From Desulfovibrio oxyclinae DSM 11498 (GTDB taxonomy: Bacteria; Desulfobacterota; Desulfovibrionia; Desulfovibrionales; Desulfovibrionaceae), in contig NZ_AQXE01000018.1 in assembly GCF_000375485.1 (NCBI RefSeq), forward strand, positions 1 to 16,837: a stretch of DNA of 16,837 nucleotides, read 5' to 3'. The position numbers and the translations under genes are program-made. Positions 15,601 through 16,837 of the stretch are shown piece by piece. Under the pieces are notes generated by a model. That model was not told where the DNA came from. It saw nothing but the letters and a program-made list of their open reading frames with translations, and searched no databases. Position 1 is the stretch's first letter. Each line of letters starts with the position of its first letter.

Positions 15601-16801
15601 AGGCGGCATCGCTGCCGTCCACGTCAATGAGGTTTGCCGTGGACAGGGCCCAGAAATGTCTGCCAGAATAGCTGCGAAGCTGAATCGCCTCTGCCCTGAA
15701 GGACCCGTCACGTTTGAGCCGTTCCATGAGCCTTTCCCGCTCGGAAAGGTCCACGTAGAAACCTTCCGTGGTCATTTCCCAAGGGGCTTTCTCCGGCATC
15801 TCGAAGGCTTCGAGGGCCATGCGGTTGGCGAAAAGCAGTCGTCTGCTATTCAGGTCCACCAGCACCGCAGGCAGGGGGGAGTGCTCCATGAGCTCCCGGA
15901 ACCGTTCCTCACTGCGTCGGAGCTTTTTCTCCATACGGCGGATTTCGGAAATGTCGGTTCCAGTGCCCACCATTCCGGCCACTTGGCCCTTGGCGTCGAA
16001 ATAAACCGCCTTGCGGATGAGCATTCGAAGTTTCTGGCCCATGGCGGTCGGCAGGTCGGTCTCGTACTGCTGAACCCCCCTGTCCCTGAGCAGTTCAGCG
16101 TCCTTTTCGCTGAGTTCGTGCCCTTTCTCCCCGAAAATGTCGTTTGCACCCGAACCGATCACATCCTGTTTCGTGGCGCCGAACAGGTCGAGGAACGCTT
16201 CGTTGCAGCCGACGTATCTGCCTTCGGCATCCTTGATGAAAGTCGGGTTGGGCAGGGCGTCCATGACTGTCTGGAGAAAGCTGAGCTGGTTGGAGAGGGC
16301 CTGCTCTGCCCCTATGCGTTCGTTGATCTCCTGTTGCAGTCGTTCATTGGCCTGTGAAAGTCGCTGATTGTATTCGGTTTCAGCCTCACGGAGCTTTTGC
16401 ATTTCACGGTTTCGTTCCGTGAGGTAGCGCGTGCGGGCCACCGCCTTGGCGATGACGCTTTCCAGCTCTTTGGTGAAATTCGGGCCTTTGATGACGTAAT
16501 CCCACGCCCCGGCGCGGATGGTGCGAACGGCCTCCTCGGCCCCGGTTTCGCCGCTGAGCATGATGAACGGCACTTCGGGAGCGCTGGCGGCGAGCTCCTC
16601 CACGACATCCAGCCCGGAAATACCCGGCAGGCGCAGGTCCACCAGCGCCAGCGAATGCTTTGCCGCGTCGAACCGCTCCACGCCCTGTTCGCCGGTCTCG
16701 ACCTCTTCCGTGGCGTAGCCGAGCGCCTGCAGCCGGGCGGCAAGCAGCATCCGGAATCTCAGATCGTCATCTATGATGAGAATGGTGATCGCGTTATCCA
16801 T
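12689..16801 (-). CDS. Soluble hybrid histidine kinase: REC-5xPAS-GAF-HisKA-HATPase-REC
   Basis: A 1370-residue cytoplasmic sensor kinase. Domain order: receiver 1 (about 4-125; phospho-acceptor Asp55, Ser83, Lys105), coiled coil (130-172), five PAS units (about 174-290, 300-412, 418-530, 543-660, 673-783), GAF (about 787-974), HisKA with phospho-histidine His1002 in [12 protein letters not shown], HATPase (N-box around 1115-1119, DTGIGI 1151-1156, GTGLGL 1181-1186) and receiver 2 (about 1240-1365; Asp1291 in [11 protein letters not shown], Lys1347). All catalytic motifs are intact. It has no transmembrane segment and no Hpt domain, so a separate phosphotransfer protein is expected. Receiver 1 at the N-terminus means it can itself be the target of another kinase. 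The ATG at 16801 has only a weak GGAT upstream. The stop overlaps the glycosyltransferase start. Confidence 0.95.
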   Translation of the reverse strand: MDNAITILIIDDDLRFRMLLAARLQALGYATEEVETGEQGVERFDAAKHSLALVDLRLPGISGLDVVEELAASAPEVPFIMLSGETGAEEAVRTIRAGAWDYVIKGPNFTKELESVIAKAVARTRYLTERNREMQKLREAETEYNQRLSQANERLQQEINERIGAEQALSNQLSFLQTVMDALPNPTFIKDAEGRYVGCNEAFLDLFGATKQDVIGSGANDIFGEKGHELSEKDAELLRDRGVQQYETDLPTAMGQKLRMLIRKAVYFDAKGQVAGMVGTGTDISEIRRMEKKLRRSEERFRELMEHSPLPAVLVDLNSRRLLFANRMALEAFEMPEKAPWEMTTEGFYVDLSERERLMERLKRDGSFRAEAIQLRSYSGRHFWALSTANLIDVDGSDAAFISFADITDRIEMEQRLRYFEAITNASPDFIMMLDRELTVVAANKALRDASPVSGDVHGMHVQNLWTSAAFRTMVHPHLARCFEGRPATARNWLPLLPERAGCYEFEFLPFDDGEKTTHAVVAIRDVTEEERARIKESRSRERFRALFDSSPDPILLFEKDHTISAMNSAACRTFDLSPEEDAGKSASVLHPSGNSHRTLLNSMEPQLIRTGSWNGEWTLARRDGSSIDCELSFSTIADAEEGTEYGYMAIIRDIGKRKQSERRLRDALHETQTLYQNSLIGIGMTRNGRITRINAKGAQTFGYIADALKGRSPAVFLPETESYEQLRGEVFESLRENGRYQSEKQLARSDGTFFWCSLQAKALDPEEPEKSVIWTFMDVSRRRYNETVAALLYRISNAVSDSGDLEALYGRIHGALNEYMDANNMFIALTEQDGKTFRFVYFEDEHDDFLGTIHPIKDASIRSFTGQVIERGNPLLVTSEPLPRTLFEQDLGRHDRTEIVSREEFMTRYGSSEQDHHGHPSAVWLGVPLKIEGQVIGVVAVQHYSNPQHYSARDASLLQAVSEQTALAITRKRHEHDLLAAKEEAEAANYSKSEFLANMSHEIRTPLNGVLGMLQLLQITEMDEEQIDYVNTALSSGRNLLSIINDILDFTKIEAGRLEVLQEEFNITSFMTQAVQPFLDEAKHRGIEMLLQVDDDVPEQVIGGKARLRQVLFNLVGNAIKFTDSGSVSISVSKLRERETSIRLLFVIADTGIGIPSEKLDMIFEPFTQVDGSYVRRHQGTGLGLGIVKRLVTLLGASLAVDSTEEEGTSVYLAMDFHAKAHVPVCKPNNQDLPEVVSGLCLLVVEDNRVNRTMTARMLTKLGHKADTASDGVQALKMLKENDYHMVFMDVQMPNMDGVETTRRIRRAHPDSGIDPMIPIVAMTAHAMQGDRETFLDAGMNEYLPKPVELDRIAALLIEFFPDCHREEP

Positions 16802-16837
16802 GGTAATCCAGAATTTAATTCAGCATTAGCGCATATG

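Noticed and set aside
13523..16357. Two long plus-strand frames (458 and 448 codons) inside the kinase gene
   Set aside because: Shadows of the hybrid kinase; no motifs and no good ribosome sites.

Overview
This 16.8 kb window is GC-rich, densely coded bacterial DNA from a Gram-negative. It encodes an RND pump with a lipoprotein adaptor, a KdsC-type sugar-phosphate phosphatase, and many PAS, GGDEF and HD-GYP signalling proteins. The mix of c-di-GMP proteins, a diadenylate-cyclase-like protein and a huge soluble hybrid kinase, and the A/G-rich hairpin at the left edge, suggest a Desulfovibrio-like deltaproteobacterium (Desulfobacterota). That assignment is inference from gene style, not from a marker gene.

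Layout. Positions 1-558 hold no convincing gene but several strong inverted repeats. A rightward block follows: lipoprotein adaptor (559-1659) overlapping an RND permease (1659-4862), a KdsC/YrbI-type HAD phosphatase (4902-5399), a DisA_N/DAC-domain protein (5530-6957), a 75-residue two-helix membrane protein (7057-7284), a degenerate HD-GYP protein (7306-8325) and a 46-residue membrane protein with a strong Shine-Dalgarno (8495-8635). A leftward block converges on it: PAS-rich hybrid histidine kinase (16801-12689), family 2 glycosyltransferase (12692-11880), intact HD-GYP phosphodiesterase (11780-10800), diguanylate cyclase (10735-9692) and a periplasmic, C-terminally anchored protein resembling ABC_sub_bind solute-binding proteins (9651-8632). 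The two blocks meet at one CTAG that supplies both stop codons.

How the genes may work together. From about 5.5 kb onward this is a second-messenger island. One strand carries a putative c-di-AMP synthase with an altered active-site motif, a tiny membrane protein, and an HD-GYP homologue that has lost several metal ligands. The other carries a phosphorelay kinase translationally coupled to a glycosyltransferase, then an opposing c-di-GMP phosphodiesterase/cyclase pair and a possible periplasmic input protein. The two HD-GYP proteins appear to share the same N-terminal domain, one active-looking and one not. The most novel candidate is the cassette DAC - 2TM protein - pseudo-HD-GYP, which could link c-di-AMP and c-di-GMP signalling. 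This is a hypothesis from gene order and motifs only.
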